From positions 2,418,001-2,482,000 of the forward strand of contig NZ_CP054142.1 in assembly GCF_017893965.1 (NCBI RefSeq): 64,000 bases of DNA. Direction: 5' to 3'. Origin of the DNA: Treponema parvum. Lineage in GTDB: Bacteria; Spirochaetota; Spirochaetia; Treponematales; Treponemataceae. A program made the translations under genes and the position numbers. Under the pieces are notes generated by a model. That model saw only the letters and a program-made list of their open reading frames with translations. It was not told where the DNA came from and ran no database searches. Of the stretch, positions 55,709 to 64,000 are shown one piece after another (position 1 is the first letter of the stretch; each line of letters begins with the position of its first letter).

Positions 55709-56554
55709 CTAAAATCGGCTGTATGGAATTATTCTAATAGTTTCTACAAAAAAATCAAGGTCAACAACGTACTGTCCGGATCCGGTAGTGATGCGGGGCT
55801 GCCTTTGTATGAGAACCCTGCCGCAGATTTCTTTAGGCTTGTTTTTTATCTTAGATCTAAAATATTCCCTTACGGCGTTTTTTAACGCGTTATCGCAGGC
55901 TTCGCCGATACCGTCAAATCCGTTTTTCAAAGGAGCTCTTCCGCTGCCGTGCATTTTATCGTGTTCCGCCGCTTCCCAGTAGCGAAGATACGAAAGCATT
56001 TCCGGCGTCCTGTTAAATTCCACCCAAACTCTCAATTTGCCGTCGTAAACTTCAGGATACTTGTACAGTATTCCGCTTCTCGCATCCAAAGGTTTTATAA
56101 CGTTTTTTTCAAAATATTCTTGGACGCCCCGCGTTTTATCGTAAGGTACGTACACAAAATCCCAGCCGTAAACCATCCCTTCAAGTAAATACGGGGCAAG
56201 CTCTTTTATTCGTTTTATGGGATACAAGAGAGAATCTTCAAGCGAATACCTTTTTTTTTCGTCATCATAATTTTCAGGATAAGCGTCGAGCTCCGCCCAA
56301 AGATGCAATTGTATGGATCTGTCTTGGTTTATTTCCTGTGAAAAAAGCGGCGGCAAGGCCTGCCGTAAAAACACAAAAAAAATGATATACAAAAACGGCA
56401 AGACCTTAAAACGACGACACTTTTCGATCGTACGGCAATCGCGCCGACCGTAATTCCGATCGCGACAAATAAATTTAACGTAACGACCAAACTCTAAATG
56501 ACGAGAGCGTTCTATACAAAAACAAAAAAACTTTTTTAACGAAACTTCCATCAT
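55709..56554 (-). CDS. Exported protein of unknown function
   Basis: The first 50 residues are rich in Cys, Arg and Phe and do not look like a protein start; the likely start is the in-frame TTG near codon 52 (base 56401), which opens LPFLYIIFFVFLRQALPPLF and FSQ, a good signal peptide. The mature part (about 200 residues) has SIQLHLWAELDAYPENY, RVWVEFNRTPEMLSYL and a late RITTGSGQYVVDLDFFVETI. It looks like a periplasmic protein; no family is recognised. It follows the 526-residue gene by nine bases. Confidence 0.6.
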   Translation of the reverse strand: MMEVSLKKFFCFCIERSRHLEFGRYVKFICRDRNYGRRDCRTIEKCRRFKVLPFLYIIFFVFLRQALPPLFSQEINQDRSIQLHLWAELDAYPENYDDEKKRYSLEDSLLYPIKRIKELAPYLLEGMVYGWDFVYVPYDKTRGVQEYFEKNVIKPLDARSGILYKYPEVYDGKLRVWVEFNRTPEMLSYLRYWEAAEHDKMHGSGRAPLKNGFDGIGEACDNALKNAVREYFRSKIKNKPKEICGRVLIQRQPRITTGSGQYVVDLDFFVETIRIIPYSRF

Positions 56555-56563
56555 ATTGCCGGA

Positions 56564-58144
56564 TTATGCGCTTTTTACATTGATTATGGTATAATTTTTC
56601 ATCACGTCAAAAAATATTTTCCATGACGGATACTGTCTTTCAAGAAGATCGGAATTATCCCTGTTCCGCGACGATAAAAGCAGAACTTTAAGGTTATCGA
56701 TTATTTCGCTTTTGGCTTTTTTAGCGTCTATTAAAAGGTCTCCTATTTCCGAAGACAGGGCGAACAGAGAACTCACTTCATGCGTCATAAGCCCCTTGGC
56801 TTCATCGTTTATCCGGCTTATCAACGATGTCAACTGTTTTAAAAAATCCGCATTTTTATAGCTGTCCTGTACAAATCCCCTGATCTTTGACGTAGCGTAT
56901 TCTCCGTTAGTCTCGAATTTCGCTTCAAAGGCCTTTATTCTTTCAAGACTGTCCGAGCATGTATAAACCGTAGACGAAAACTGAGTTTTGTAGTTGGGAT
57001 TGTTAAAAAATCCTTCTATAACTATGCCGTTTAAAAGAGACTTTATGGAATCGCTTAAATATATCGTAAGAAAAGTCTTTACTATTTCCAAGGGTCTTAT
57101 CCACTGCAGCGCGAGAGCCGAATTATCCTGAAGGTAGGCATTCAATTCGCCGTTATAACCTTCAAGTCGTTCAATCGGGTGATTGGCAAACAAGGAGTCT
57201 ATTTCGCTGTTAGTCGTTTCATCCTTTATTTCCTGTTTTATGCGCCTTTCGTCCGCGTCGAAATATTCCTGCAAATGAGTGGAAAATTTTTGCCTTGCGG
57301 AATTTTTATAAGAAGCTAAATCGGGATTAGCGGAAGGATTTTCCTGAGCTACGGCTATAAGCATTTTTAAAGCCTGTGCCGTAACTATGTGATTTAAAAT
57401 ATAGCGAATAGTTTTAAGATGCGTCAAAACACCGTTTTTTATATCGTCCGACAGCATGTCGCCTTCTTTTATTCTGACAAGCGCAAAGATAGCATTTACG
57501 GTGGATTGAGTTATCTTAAGGTTTCCGCTTAAAAAAAACAGATCCTGCAGAGGCCTGTCCATCATTTTAGGTTCCGCAGGCAAAAATCCCGTCTCATAAT
57601 TAGGATCAAGCCCGGTAAAATTCCTGTCGAATACTTTCAATATTGAAATAAAGTTAAAGTGGCAAAAATCCGCAAGCTGCATGAGATCGGCTAAAACCAC
57701 ATCCATTTTTAAAAAATCCTGCGTATTCAGCTTTGAAAGCAATTTGTTAACGGTTCGGCGCTGAGCGTCAAATATTTTAGAAGCGGATGCGTCGTTTTCT
57801 TTTACTTCTTTTTTACGGTTTTCATAGGACAAAGATTCCAGTTCCGCTTGCTCGTCGGCGGAAAATCCGCTTATGACCAGTTTGTCCATAAAATTTTCGT
57901 TGCGTCTTACGTCTTCGCTGTTTATGGTTACGGCAAACAGATCGTCCAGCGGCTTTGCATGAACATACAACTGCCTTACGGCTTCTGCAAAATTAGGCTG
58001 TAAGAGTCCGCCCTTGTAAATGACCGGCTGAAGAGCGCACAATTCGCTTTCCAGCTTCTTAAGCTGACGCCGCTTTTGCGCTTCGGGAGAAGGACTTGAA
58101 AAAACAGCTTCAAACAGTTCTTTAATAAATTTAAAGATTCCCAT
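56564..58144 (-). CDS. Large helical cytoplasmic protein, spirochete-type (possibly DUF5312)
   Basis: A 526-residue, almost wholly helical protein with no signal peptide or membrane segment. It opens MGIFKFIKELFEAVF and then QKRRQLKKLESELCALQPVI. A middle part has KMDVVLADLMQLADFCHFNF and FDRNFTGLDPNYETGFLPAE, and a late one IRPLEIVKTFLTIYL. I believe it belongs to the spirochete-restricted DUF5312 family, though I cannot check this. It is flanked by a dus gene and an exported-protein gene, all leftward. Its function is unknown. Confidence 0.65.
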   Translation of the reverse strand: MGIFKFIKELFEAVFSSPSPEAQKRRQLKKLESELCALQPVIYKGGLLQPNFAEAVRQLYVHAKPLDDLFAVTINSEDVRRNENFMDKLVISGFSADEQAELESLSYENRKKEVKENDASASKIFDAQRRTVNKLLSKLNTQDFLKMDVVLADLMQLADFCHFNFISILKVFDRNFTGLDPNYETGFLPAEPKMMDRPLQDLFFLSGNLKITQSTVNAIFALVRIKEGDMLSDDIKNGVLTHLKTIRYILNHIVTAQALKMLIAVAQENPSANPDLASYKNSARQKFSTHLQEYFDADERRIKQEIKDETTNSEIDSLFANHPIERLEGYNGELNAYLQDNSALALQWIRPLEIVKTFLTIYLSDSIKSLLNGIVIEGFFNNPNYKTQFSSTVYTCSDSLERIKAFEAKFETNGEYATSKIRGFVQDSYKNADFLKQLTSLISRINDEAKGLMTHEVSSLFALSSEIGDLLIDAKKAKSEIIDNLKVLLLSSRNRDNSDLLERQYPSWKIFFDVMKNYTIINVKSA

Positions 58145-58189
58145 ACTCTATGGTATACGCCTTTTTCATTTAAAGTCAAAGCCCAAACG

Positions 58190-59164
58190 TTAAAGCGCGA
58201 AAATATTTTTATAATCCTGTTCCGTAGACGCGCTGACGATTCGCCGTCGAAGCTCGGCGCCGCCTGCCGCACCTTTTGAATAAGCGCAAAAACGTTTTCT
58301 CATTTCGCGGCAGGCGGCGTTTTCCCCCTTATCGCTTATCAACAAACCCAATTCTTTAAAACCCGCTTTGATTCTTTCGTCAAAACCGATCTCTTCATAA
58401 AAATTCTTTTCAAGCAGCTGTCTTGTCTGCCTGAAAATAAACGGATGTCCCATCGCGCCCCTTGCAAACATTACGCCCGAACATCCGGTAGTCTCCAGCA
58501 TAGACTTGGCGTCCTCCGGCGAAAAAACATCCCCCGAACCGAACACGGGAATCTTTTGTCCGGCAAATTCCGCTAACGAACGCAAAATGTTCCAATCGGA
58601 TCGGCCCTCGTATCCTTGCGCTCTTGTGCGCGCATGAAGCGTTACGGCCGACGCACCCGCATCGATTACAGCCTGTGCAGATTCTTTCCAAGTGATATGC
58701 TCCGCGTCCCATCCGGAACGGATTTTTACTGTAACGGGAACTTTTTTGTCTACGGCTTTTACCACTGCGCTCACGAGAGCAAAAAGCTTTTCAGGATCCC
58801 TTATGAGCGCAGAACCGGCTCCGGTTTTTATTATCTTGGGTACGGGACAGCCTGCGTTTATATCTATGCAATCGGCGCCCGTTTTTTCAAGCACTAAGCG
58901 AGCGGCCAAAGCCATCATCGCGGGGTTTGAGCCGAAAAGCTGCACGGCATAGGCCTTTTCATTCGGAGCTTTGCGCATAAGAATTTCCGTCTTAGAAGAA
59001 CCCCGCGTCAACGCTTCGGATGAAACCATTTCCGTGTAAGTAAAATCCGCACCCCCGTCCACACAGACGGAACGGAATGCCATGTCGCTGTATCCGGCCA
59101 CGGGGGCTAAAAACAAATTTCCCGGAAGCGTCAGAGAACCTATCTTTACAGGATGATAAAGCAT
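58190..59164 (-). CDS. tRNA-dihydrouridine synthase (DusB type)
   Basis: FMN-dependent reduction of uridines in the D-loop of tRNA, 324 residues. A TIM barrel starts LFLAPVAGYSDMAFRSVC; the catalytic Cys lies in DINAGCPVPKIIKTGAGSAL; VTLHARTRAQGYEGRSDW and GSGDVFSPEDA bind tRNA and FMN. The C-terminal helical domain is present (RKRFCAYSKG). DusB rather than DusA or DusC is chosen because of overall pattern. It overlaps tatD by one base. Confidence 0.92.
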   Translation of the reverse strand: MLYHPVKIGSLTLPGNLFLAPVAGYSDMAFRSVCVDGGADFTYTEMVSSEALTRGSSKTEILMRKAPNEKAYAVQLFGSNPAMMALAARLVLEKTGADCIDINAGCPVPKIIKTGAGSALIRDPEKLFALVSAVVKAVDKKVPVTVKIRSGWDAEHITWKESAQAVIDAGASAVTLHARTRAQGYEGRSDWNILRSLAEFAGQKIPVFGSGDVFSPEDAKSMLETTGCSGVMFARGAMGHPFIFRQTRQLLEKNFYEEIGFDERIKAGFKELGLLISDKGENAACREMRKRFCAYSKGAAGGAELRRRIVSASTEQDYKNIFAL

Positions 59165-59940
59165 TACTCAGGCAAACGGAAAATCTTGCAGCTGTTTTTC
59201 CACAGCTGGGCGCTCAATTCTTCCAAGTCCATTTCCAGCATTTCCGCAAGGAACCGCGCTGTGGACGGAAGATATTCGGGCATACTACGCTTTTTTTCTC
59301 TGTATTGGGCGGGCACCATAAAGGGGCTTTCCGTTTCCAACAGGATCCTGTCAAGAGGAATATTTAAAACCGTCTCGTGCAGGTTACGCGCGTTTCGGTA
59401 CGTAAGGTTCCCTGCAAACGAAAAATAGACGTTCATGCCAAGGCACTGCTTTGCATACTCGGCGTTTTCCGAATAACAATGAAGGATAGCGCCGGCGTCA
59501 GGGATGCGTTCGGAAAGGACGGCAAAGACGTCTTTACCGGCGTCGCGGTTATGAACGACCACGGGCATATTGTGTTTTTGCGCCAATTCAAGCTGAGTGA
59601 TAAACAGTTCTATCTGAGAGCGCTTGTCTCCGAACTGTTTAAAATAATCGAGCCCCGTTTCGCCTACGGCGACGACATTCGGCAATTTTAGAGAGTCCTC
59701 AAGCTTACGGACCCAGTCGTTGCCGGGATTCGTAACTTCGGATGGAGCTACTCCTACCGCATGATAGATTCCAGAAACGGATTTAAGACTGTTGTATACT
59801 GTATCAAAATCGTGAAGACTGTTGTTTATGCTTACTATTCTGGTAACCCCGGCGTTTTTTGCTTTCTGAATCACGCGGAGCTGTTCAATGGGATCATCAT
59901 AAATTAACCCTATATGGGCATGTGTATCAAAAAACTGCAT
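59164..59940 (-). CDS. TatD family metal-dependent hydrolase
   Basis: A 258-residue TIM-barrel deoxyribonuclease family member. Metal ligands: FDTHAHIG at the N terminus, GETGLDYF (Glu), VVHNRDA (His), LHCYSEN (His) and LLETESPFM, which has Glu in place of the usual Asp (ETDSP). It may act in DNA repair or as a 3' exonuclease or D-Tyr-tRNA processing enzyme. The Asp to Glu change at the last metal ligand is unusual but conservative. It is the first gene of a leftward set running to pheS. Confidence 0.9.
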   Translation of the reverse strand: MQFFDTHAHIGLIYDDPIEQLRVIQKAKNAGVTRIVSINNSLHDFDTVYNSLKSVSGIYHAVGVAPSEVTNPGNDWVRKLEDSLKLPNVVAVGETGLDYFKQFGDKRSQIELFITQLELAQKHNMPVVVHNRDAGKDVFAVLSERIPDAGAILHCYSENAEYAKQCLGMNVYFSFAGNLTYRNARNLHETVLNIPLDRILLETESPFMVPAQYREKKRSMPEYLPSTARFLAEMLEMDLEELSAQLWKNSCKIFRLPE

Positions 59941-60081
59941 GGCTTTTCTTCCGGAAATATTGAATTAGAAGGCGAATTGCCTCTGGAGCCATAAAAGCAA
60001 ATCCGCAGATTTATATACTTTTATCCTGTACTCCTGCCGATAAAGATAACACAGGTTCCCTATACTGTCAAATATTTGCCT

Positions 60082-60110
60082 TTGACAAGGCGATTATTTC
60101 TATGTATACT
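60082..60110 (+). promoter_or_regulatory. Promoter of the M23 peptidase-bactofilin operon
   Basis: TTGACA (60082-60087), a 17-base spacer and TATACT (60105-60110). The RNA would begin near 60117, after the ATG at 60113, so that ATG cannot be used; the TTG at 60149 behind GGAG becomes the start of the peptidase gene. Confidence 0.78.
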
Positions 60111-60148
60111 CTATGCTAGATAATTCCGTATTTTTTTGGAGAAGAATT

Positions 60149-61171
60149 TTGCCGAGATCACGCAAATTCAGAACGCACGAAAAAAGATTTTCCCTGTCGT
60201 TTTTTTCCATCGTAGGAAGAGGAATAAAGGCGATAGGTAACTTTTTTGTTTCCGTCTTTCACATATTCGATAATAAACTGACCGTTATGATCGTTCCTCA
60301 TTCTCAGGGAAAGGTTATTAATTTTCAAACCAATGTTTTTGCCGTTATTTTAGGGCTTACCGTCGTTACGGGAATCGTGTTATCGTTTTTTTACTTTAAC
60401 AAACAAGCTGCAACCACAAACAGCGAAATTTCAAGGCTTATGAACGAAAATCGGCAAACGATCGCCAGCCTTGACGAACTTAGGGATGAAAACAACAATC
60501 TGCTTCAAACAGCCAAGCGTTTTCAAGAATCGCTTTCGCAATCTCTTTCAATTTTAGGAATGGATCAGTCCGATCCTATTTCAAAAGCCGCCATAAAGGA
60601 CGGAGACCTGTCTTCGCTCTTCGATTCTCAGGGCACTGCGTCGGGAAGTTTAAGAGAAGCGTCCGACATACGTCAGCTTACCACATATCTTGACAACGCC
60701 GTTCAGCCGCTGGAGCAGATCGGGAAAATGCTGGAAAGTCAGAATTCACTGTTTACGGATATTCCGAGCATTTGGCCGGTGCAGGCAAAAAACGCCCACA
60801 TTTCAATGGCGTTCGGGCCGGCGATACATCCCATAACCGGACAGTGGTATATACACAAGGGAATAGACTTTTCCACATGGAGGTCGGGAGATCCCATTAT
60901 CGCCCCCGCAAACGGGCAGGTTGTGACGGTAGGTTACAACTCAAGCCTAGGCAACTATGTGATCATCAAGCACAAATACAGTATTTATACCCGCTACGCC
61001 CATATGTCCACCATTCGCGTGCGTAAAGGGCAGATGGTTTCTCAAAAAGACGTCATAGGGCTGATAGGCAATACCGGCGTAACCACCGGACCGCATCTTC
61101 ACTACGAAGTGCACATCGGATCCGACGTGGTCGATCCTATGAAGCACATAAACGTAAAACTTTCAAATTAA
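60149..61171 (+). CDS. M23 family (LytM-type) metallopeptidase, membrane anchored
   Basis: Peptidoglycan DD-endopeptidase family, 340 residues. One helix (about 70-92) anchors it; a coiled-coil segment (about 95-140) with SEISRLMNENRQTI and LDELRDENNNLL follows; the C-terminal LytM domain has the zinc ligands in IHKGIDFSTW and PHLHYEVHIG and looks active. The start is TTG 60149 behind GGAG, since the promoter excludes the in-frame ATG at 60113. It is followed after six bases by a bactofilin gene. In Helicobacter a similar pair (Csd1 and CcmA) shapes the helical cell; a role in spirochete shape is inferred. Confidence 0.9.
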   Translation: MPRSRKFRTHEKRFSLSFFSIVGRGIKAIGNFFVSVFHIFDNKLTVMIVPHSQGKVINFQTNVFAVILGLTVVTGIVLSFFYFNKQAATTNSEISRLMNENRQTIASLDELRDENNNLLQTAKRFQESLSQSLSILGMDQSDPISKAAIKDGDLSSLFDSQGTASGSLREASDIRQLTTYLDNAVQPLEQIGKMLESQNSLFTDIPSIWPVQAKNAHISMAFGPAIHPITGQWYIHKGIDFSTWRSGDPIIAPANGQVVTVGYNSSLGNYVIIKHKYSIYTRYAHMSTIRVRKGQMVSQKDVIGLIGNTGVTTGPHLHYEVHIGSDVVDPMKHINVKLSN

Positions 61172-61177
61172 AATATT

Positions 61178-61588
61178 ATGAATTTACATGCCGACGACAT
61201 TTCCATAAATACTTTTATAGGCCCCGGATCCGTAATATCCGGCGATATAAGAGGAAACGGATTTATGCGTGTGGACGGCGACATAGACGGCAATCTTGAA
61301 ACAAACGGCAGCATAATCATAAGCGAAAAAGCCCGTATCCGCGGTAATGTAACTTCAAAAGCGGCGATAATAGGCGGCATAGTTATCGGCGACGTTTGTG
61401 CAAGCGAAAGCGTACGGCTCCTGACGTCTTCAGCCGTCATAGGCGACATTGTGACACGGCGCATACAAATCGAAGATAAGGTAATATTTCAGGGACACTG
61501 CATAGCCGTTGACGACGAATCGTCGTTTAACGAAAAAACGGAAAGATTCTTAGATGAAAAAGCCGTCAGGAGCAAGGTCATACATTAA
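61178..61588 (+). CDS. Bactofilin, polymer-forming cytoskeletal protein
   Basis: A 136-residue beta-helix protein that polymerises without nucleotide at the membrane. The core has the periodic strands NTFIGPGSVISGDIRGNG, VDGDIDGNLETNGSIIISE, KARIRGNVTSKAAIIGG and DVCASESVRLLTSSAVIGDI. There are short tails on both sides. Its stop overlaps the yaaR start by one base (TAATG). With the M23 peptidase it may set where the wall is cut. Confidence 0.92.
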   Translation: MNLHADDISINTFIGPGSVISGDIRGNGFMRVDGDIDGNLETNGSIIISEKARIRGNVTSKAAIIGGIVIGDVCASESVRLLTSSAVIGDIVTRRIQIEDKVIFQGHCIAVDDESSFNEKTERFLDEKAVRSKVIH

Positions 61589-62121
61589 TGAACCCGATAG
61601 AGTCCGTCAATAATCCTTCTCTGTATTTTAACGCGGCGCAGCAGGCGGCAGCGGAAGCGAAACGCAAAGAAAAAACGGCTTCGGCGACAAGACCGGCCTT
61701 TTCAAAAATTCTGTCGCAGGACACGGACGAAAAAAAAATTATTTTAGAAGCGGAAGGGCTGCCGCCTGAAATAGCGGGGCTTTCACAGGAAGAAGCGATC
61801 GTCTTTTTAAAGGACGCCGTAGATTCGGCGGGAGACGCTTTTGCCGAAAGAATGACGGCGGACTCTTTTTCAAAATATAGAACCGCGATAAAACAGTTTA
61901 TGAATTTTGTCGTAAAGCAAAATTTCGATGTGATAAAACACCCGCGAGCCGGATTTAATCGCAAGGGTAAAAAACGCGATCCCGCCGTGCAGATACAGCT
62001 GATAAACCGAAAACTTGACACGCTTGCTTCCGACCTATTATATAATCATATGGATAAGCTTAAAATTTTGGCAAAAATAGGCGAAATTAACGGACTGCTT
62101 GTAGACATGTGGGCAGTATAA
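61588..62121 (+). CDS. YaaR family protein (DUF327)
   Basis: A 177-residue helical cytoplasmic protein. It has the family segments FSKYRTAIKQFMNFVVKQNF and KRDPAVQIQLINRKLDTLA, and ends in LAKIGEINGLLVDMWA. In Bacillus the gene lies near yaaT, and here it lies 10 bases before ricT (yaaT). The Ala/Lys-rich N terminus (AAQQAAAEAKRKEKTASATR) looks disordered. Its molecular role is unknown; the conserved pairing with RicT suggests a joint job. Confidence 0.85.
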   Translation: MNPIESVNNPSLYFNAAQQAAAEAKRKEKTASATRPAFSKILSQDTDEKKIILEAEGLPPEIAGLSQEEAIVFLKDAVDSAGDAFAERMTADSFSKYRTAIKQFMNFVVKQNFDVIKHPRAGFNRKGKKRDPAVQIQLINRKLDTLASDLLYNHMDKLKILAKIGEINGLLVDMWAV

Positions 62122-62131
62122 ACTTAACACA

Positions 62132-63073
62132 GTGAGTAAAATAATGAGTGATATTTTTGAAAGCGATATAGATAAAGAATCTCTTGACATAAACGCTCTG
62201 GAAGATCCTTCCGAATCTTATGCGCCGGCTCAGGAAAATGAAAATTTTGTTTATCCCCAACCCTTGTACAAACTGAAGCTCGAATATTCATGCGAAGGCG
62301 TTTATGCGATGACTAAAGATCTTCCTCAGCTTAAAGAGGGAGACTTTGTCATAATTCCCACCCGTTACGGCAAAGACATGGCATGCGTTATGGGACAGGT
62401 TTTTGTGCCCATGGGAATAAAACCTTCGGATATTGTAGCTATAGACCGCGTTGCGACGGTAGAAGACCTGGAACATGTAAAAGTTTTAAAACAAAAAGAA
62501 AGCGAAGCCCGCACGATATTTAAAGACAGAGTAAAAGCTCATAACTTGAGCATGAAACTCATATCGACGCATTTTTTAGCGGACGAACAAAAGGCTCTGT
62601 TCTTTTTCAGCTCGGACAACAGAGTAGACTTCCGCGAACTGGTAAAGGATTTGGGCTCGATCTTTAAAATGAGAATAGAGCTCAGACAAGTCGGCGTGCG
62701 TGACGAATCAAGGATAACGGGGGGCTTGGGCGTATGCGGCAGACCCTATTGCTGCCATGCCATATCGGATAAATTGCGCCCCGTTTCAATCCGTATGGCA
62801 AAAGATCAAAATCTGTCTCTCAATTCGGTAAAGATATCGGGTTTGTGCGGAAGGCTTTTGTGCTGCCTGTCTTATGAGTACAATTGGTACGCTGAAGCCA
62901 GAAAAAAACTGCCGTCCGAAGGCGTAACAGTACACTATGACGGAACAAAATTTAAAATCATAGAAATCAATTTTATTTCATCGATGATAAAAATGAGCGG
63001 CGAAGACGGCCGAATAATCGAAATAAACGCAAACAGGTTCAGCCGCGAAAACAATTACTGGAAGATTAACTGA
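62132..63073 (+). CDS. ricT: PSP1 domain protein RicT (YaaT)
   Basis: A 313-residue cytoplasmic protein with the PSP1 domain (about 45-300). Two Cys motifs, GLGVCGRPYCCHA and KISGLCGRLLCCLSYEY, are the ones that hold 4Fe-4S clusters together with RicA and RicF in the Bacillus Y-complex, which works with RNase Y in mRNA processing. The start is either GTG 62132 or ATG 62144; the ATG has no strong ribosome site. RicA and RicF genes are not in the window. It ends 8 bases inside the end of the convergent methyltransferase gene. Confidence 0.9.
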   Translation: MSKIMSDIFESDIDKESLDINALEDPSESYAPAQENENFVYPQPLYKLKLEYSCEGVYAMTKDLPQLKEGDFVIIPTRYGKDMACVMGQVFVPMGIKPSDIVAIDRVATVEDLEHVKVLKQKESEARTIFKDRVKAHNLSMKLISTHFLADEQKALFFFSSDNRVDFRELVKDLGSIFKMRIELRQVGVRDESRITGGLGVCGRPYCCHAISDKLRPVSIRMAKDQNLSLNSVKISGLCGRLLCCLSYEYNWYAEARKKLPSEGVTVHYDGTKFKIIEINFISSMIKMSGEDGRIIEINANRFSRENNYWKIN

Positions 63074-63794
63074 GAACTGCGATCAGATTCAAAGATTCCG
63101 AATCGAATTCCTTTCTGTCATAATCGCCATAGAATGTAAAATCGCTGAATCCCGCCTCCTTTCCGAATTCTATTATTTCAGCTTTTTTTAAAGGGTATAT
63201 CTTTACGTTTTCAAAGACAGAACACATGCGGCCGTTGCCGGTTTCTATTTCTTGCGAAAAAGATTTCGAACCGTCGGCTTGAGTAGTTATTTTTGTTTTA
63301 AGTTTCACCCTGATATTGCTTATCTCAGGCAGCTGTTCTACGGTTTCTTTAAAATGATCGAAATTGATCATTTTGATAATGAATTTTCCGTCCTTCGAAA
63401 GGAGCCCTTTTACATCGAAAAAAAATTTCCGCAAAAGAACGGCGTCGCTTATCATCTCTATCCTGTCGTCAAGGCATGAAATCACGTTGTAAAACGACTT
63501 TCCCAAAAAGCGGCTCATCTCAAGCGTAGTCATCTGAAAAAAACGTATGGACATTAAAGGCGTTCTCCTTTGCCGATTGGCGCAATCCGCCAGTTCCTTA
63601 AACGGCTCGATGCCGGTAACGTCCTCCCCTTCCCTTGCAAGATAATTTTCAAAAATGCCCGTACCGCACCCGATTCTTAAATATTTTACAGGTTTTTTTA
63701 AATTTTCCGTTTCTTCAGCATAAAATTTTTTTTGACTTTCCGTTACGGGAAATAATTCATCGTAATATTCAACAATGTTTTCAATCCTCGCCAT
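63066..63794 (-). CDS. Class I SAM-dependent methyltransferase
   Basis: A 242-residue methyltransferase. The SAM-binding motif I is YLRIGCGTGIFENYLAREG near residue 40, with the acidic motif II IEPFKELADCANRQ following, and motif IV is NVISCLDDRIEMIS. The lid is small; the C-terminal strands run EFGKEAGFSDFTFYGDYDR. The substrate is unknown. It is convergent with ricT, and the two genes overlap by eight bases. Confidence 0.85.
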   Translation of the reverse strand: MARIENIVEYYDELFPVTESQKKFYAEETENLKKPVKYLRIGCGTGIFENYLAREGEDVTGIEPFKELADCANRQRRTPLMSIRFFQMTTLEMSRFLGKSFYNVISCLDDRIEMISDAVLLRKFFFDVKGLLSKDGKFIIKMINFDHFKETVEQLPEISNIRVKLKTKITTQADGSKSFSQEIETGNGRMCSVFENVKIYPLKKAEIIEFGKEAGFSDFTFYGDYDRKEFDSESLNLIAVLS

Positions 63795-63821
63795 GCTGAT
63801 TTAATTATACGTTATAAAAGT

Positions 63822-63839
63822 GAATTTGCAATTAAATTC
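63822..63839. promoter_or_regulatory. AATTTGCAATT-type palindrome upstream of the methyltransferase gene
   Basis: GAATTTGCAATTAAATTC has matching ends (GAATTT/AAATTC) and lies 28 bases upstream of the gene start. It shares the AATTTGCAATT core with 38644 and 43718. In the remaining sequence to 64000 I see nothing else that I can name. Confidence 0.35.
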
Positions 63840-64000
63840 AGGTTTGCGCTGCGGGCAGCGGTCTGCGCTCGTCCGACACCGGCGCCGCCGAGCATACAAA
63901 AATCGCAAAATATATTAAAATGCATTTAAGATGAAAATCGGGCGGTGTGTTGGATATTAGGAGACAAGACATACCGCTGTAAAATGCGGAAAATTCAAAA

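Overview
The window looks like a piece of chromosome from a host-associated, sugar-fermenting spirochete of the Treponema type. The reasons are a class B core flagellin (FlaB), an archaeal-type long PheS, a type III glutamine synthetase, an M23 peptidase/bactofilin pair, and many carbohydrate ABC transporters with AraC-type or YesMN-type regulators. I cannot name the species. There are no rRNA or tRNA genes, no CRISPR array and no insertion sequence or prophage.

Layout. 0-11 kb: the tail of a sugar-binding protein, a pectinesterase, UppP, an exporter, an exported protein, the NAD(P)HX repair enzyme, GlnN and PurD. 11-22 kb: a leftward uronide locus with a DUF2264 protein, a GH88 unsaturated glucuronyl hydrolase, a GH2 beta-glucuronidase-like enzyme, two permeases, a binding protein and a membrane AraC-type sensor. 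21.7-27 kb: a Cys-rich membrane protein, flaB, the dnaX-ybaB-recR operon and a 2-keto-3-deoxygluconate kinase that would take the end product of the uronide locus. 27-38.6 kb: a UPF0316 protein, an anaerobic sulfatase maturase, beta-phosphoglucomutase, a GH43 enzyme, three Gfo/Idh/MocA oxidoreductases, a YesMN two-component system and an esterase. 38.8-40.5 kb: two permeases with no binding protein.

40.6-43.7 kb is a leftward run of five genes: a ZnuCB-like metal importer, a TlpA thioredoxin, a 48-residue CXXC membrane protein that I read directly from the DNA, and a NapH-like polyferredoxin. 44-46.5 kb encodes the NfnAB-type transhydrogenase. 46.7-51.7 kb holds Tex and a four-gene CsgG/DUF4810/DUF799 lipoprotein operon. 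51.7-53.5 kb holds two decayed genes: gnd with its catalytic core deleted in frame, and a FGGY kinase wrecked by deletions, frameshifts and a stop. 53.6-59.9 kb runs leftward with pheS, two exported proteins, a large cytoplasmic protein, a dus gene and tatD. 60.1-63.8 kb carries an M23 peptidase, a bactofilin, YaaR and RicT, then a methyltransferase.

The intergenic DNA is rich in structured repeats. The most striking is a 430-base array of three stem-loop units at 37.35-37.77 kb, two of them sharing an identical 102-base copy, with related hairpins at 43.98 and 45.64 kb. A separate 31-base repeat occurs at 43.84 and 53.57 kb. Regulatory sites worth attention are three exact 11-base tandem repeats just upstream of the pgmB promoter, and a perfect 16-base palindrome over the promoter and start codon of the metal-importer operon. 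The best candidate for an undescribed system is the metal importer/TlpA/CXXC/polyferredoxin operon. The attC-like hairpin array and the trio of oxidoreductases beside GH43 come next.
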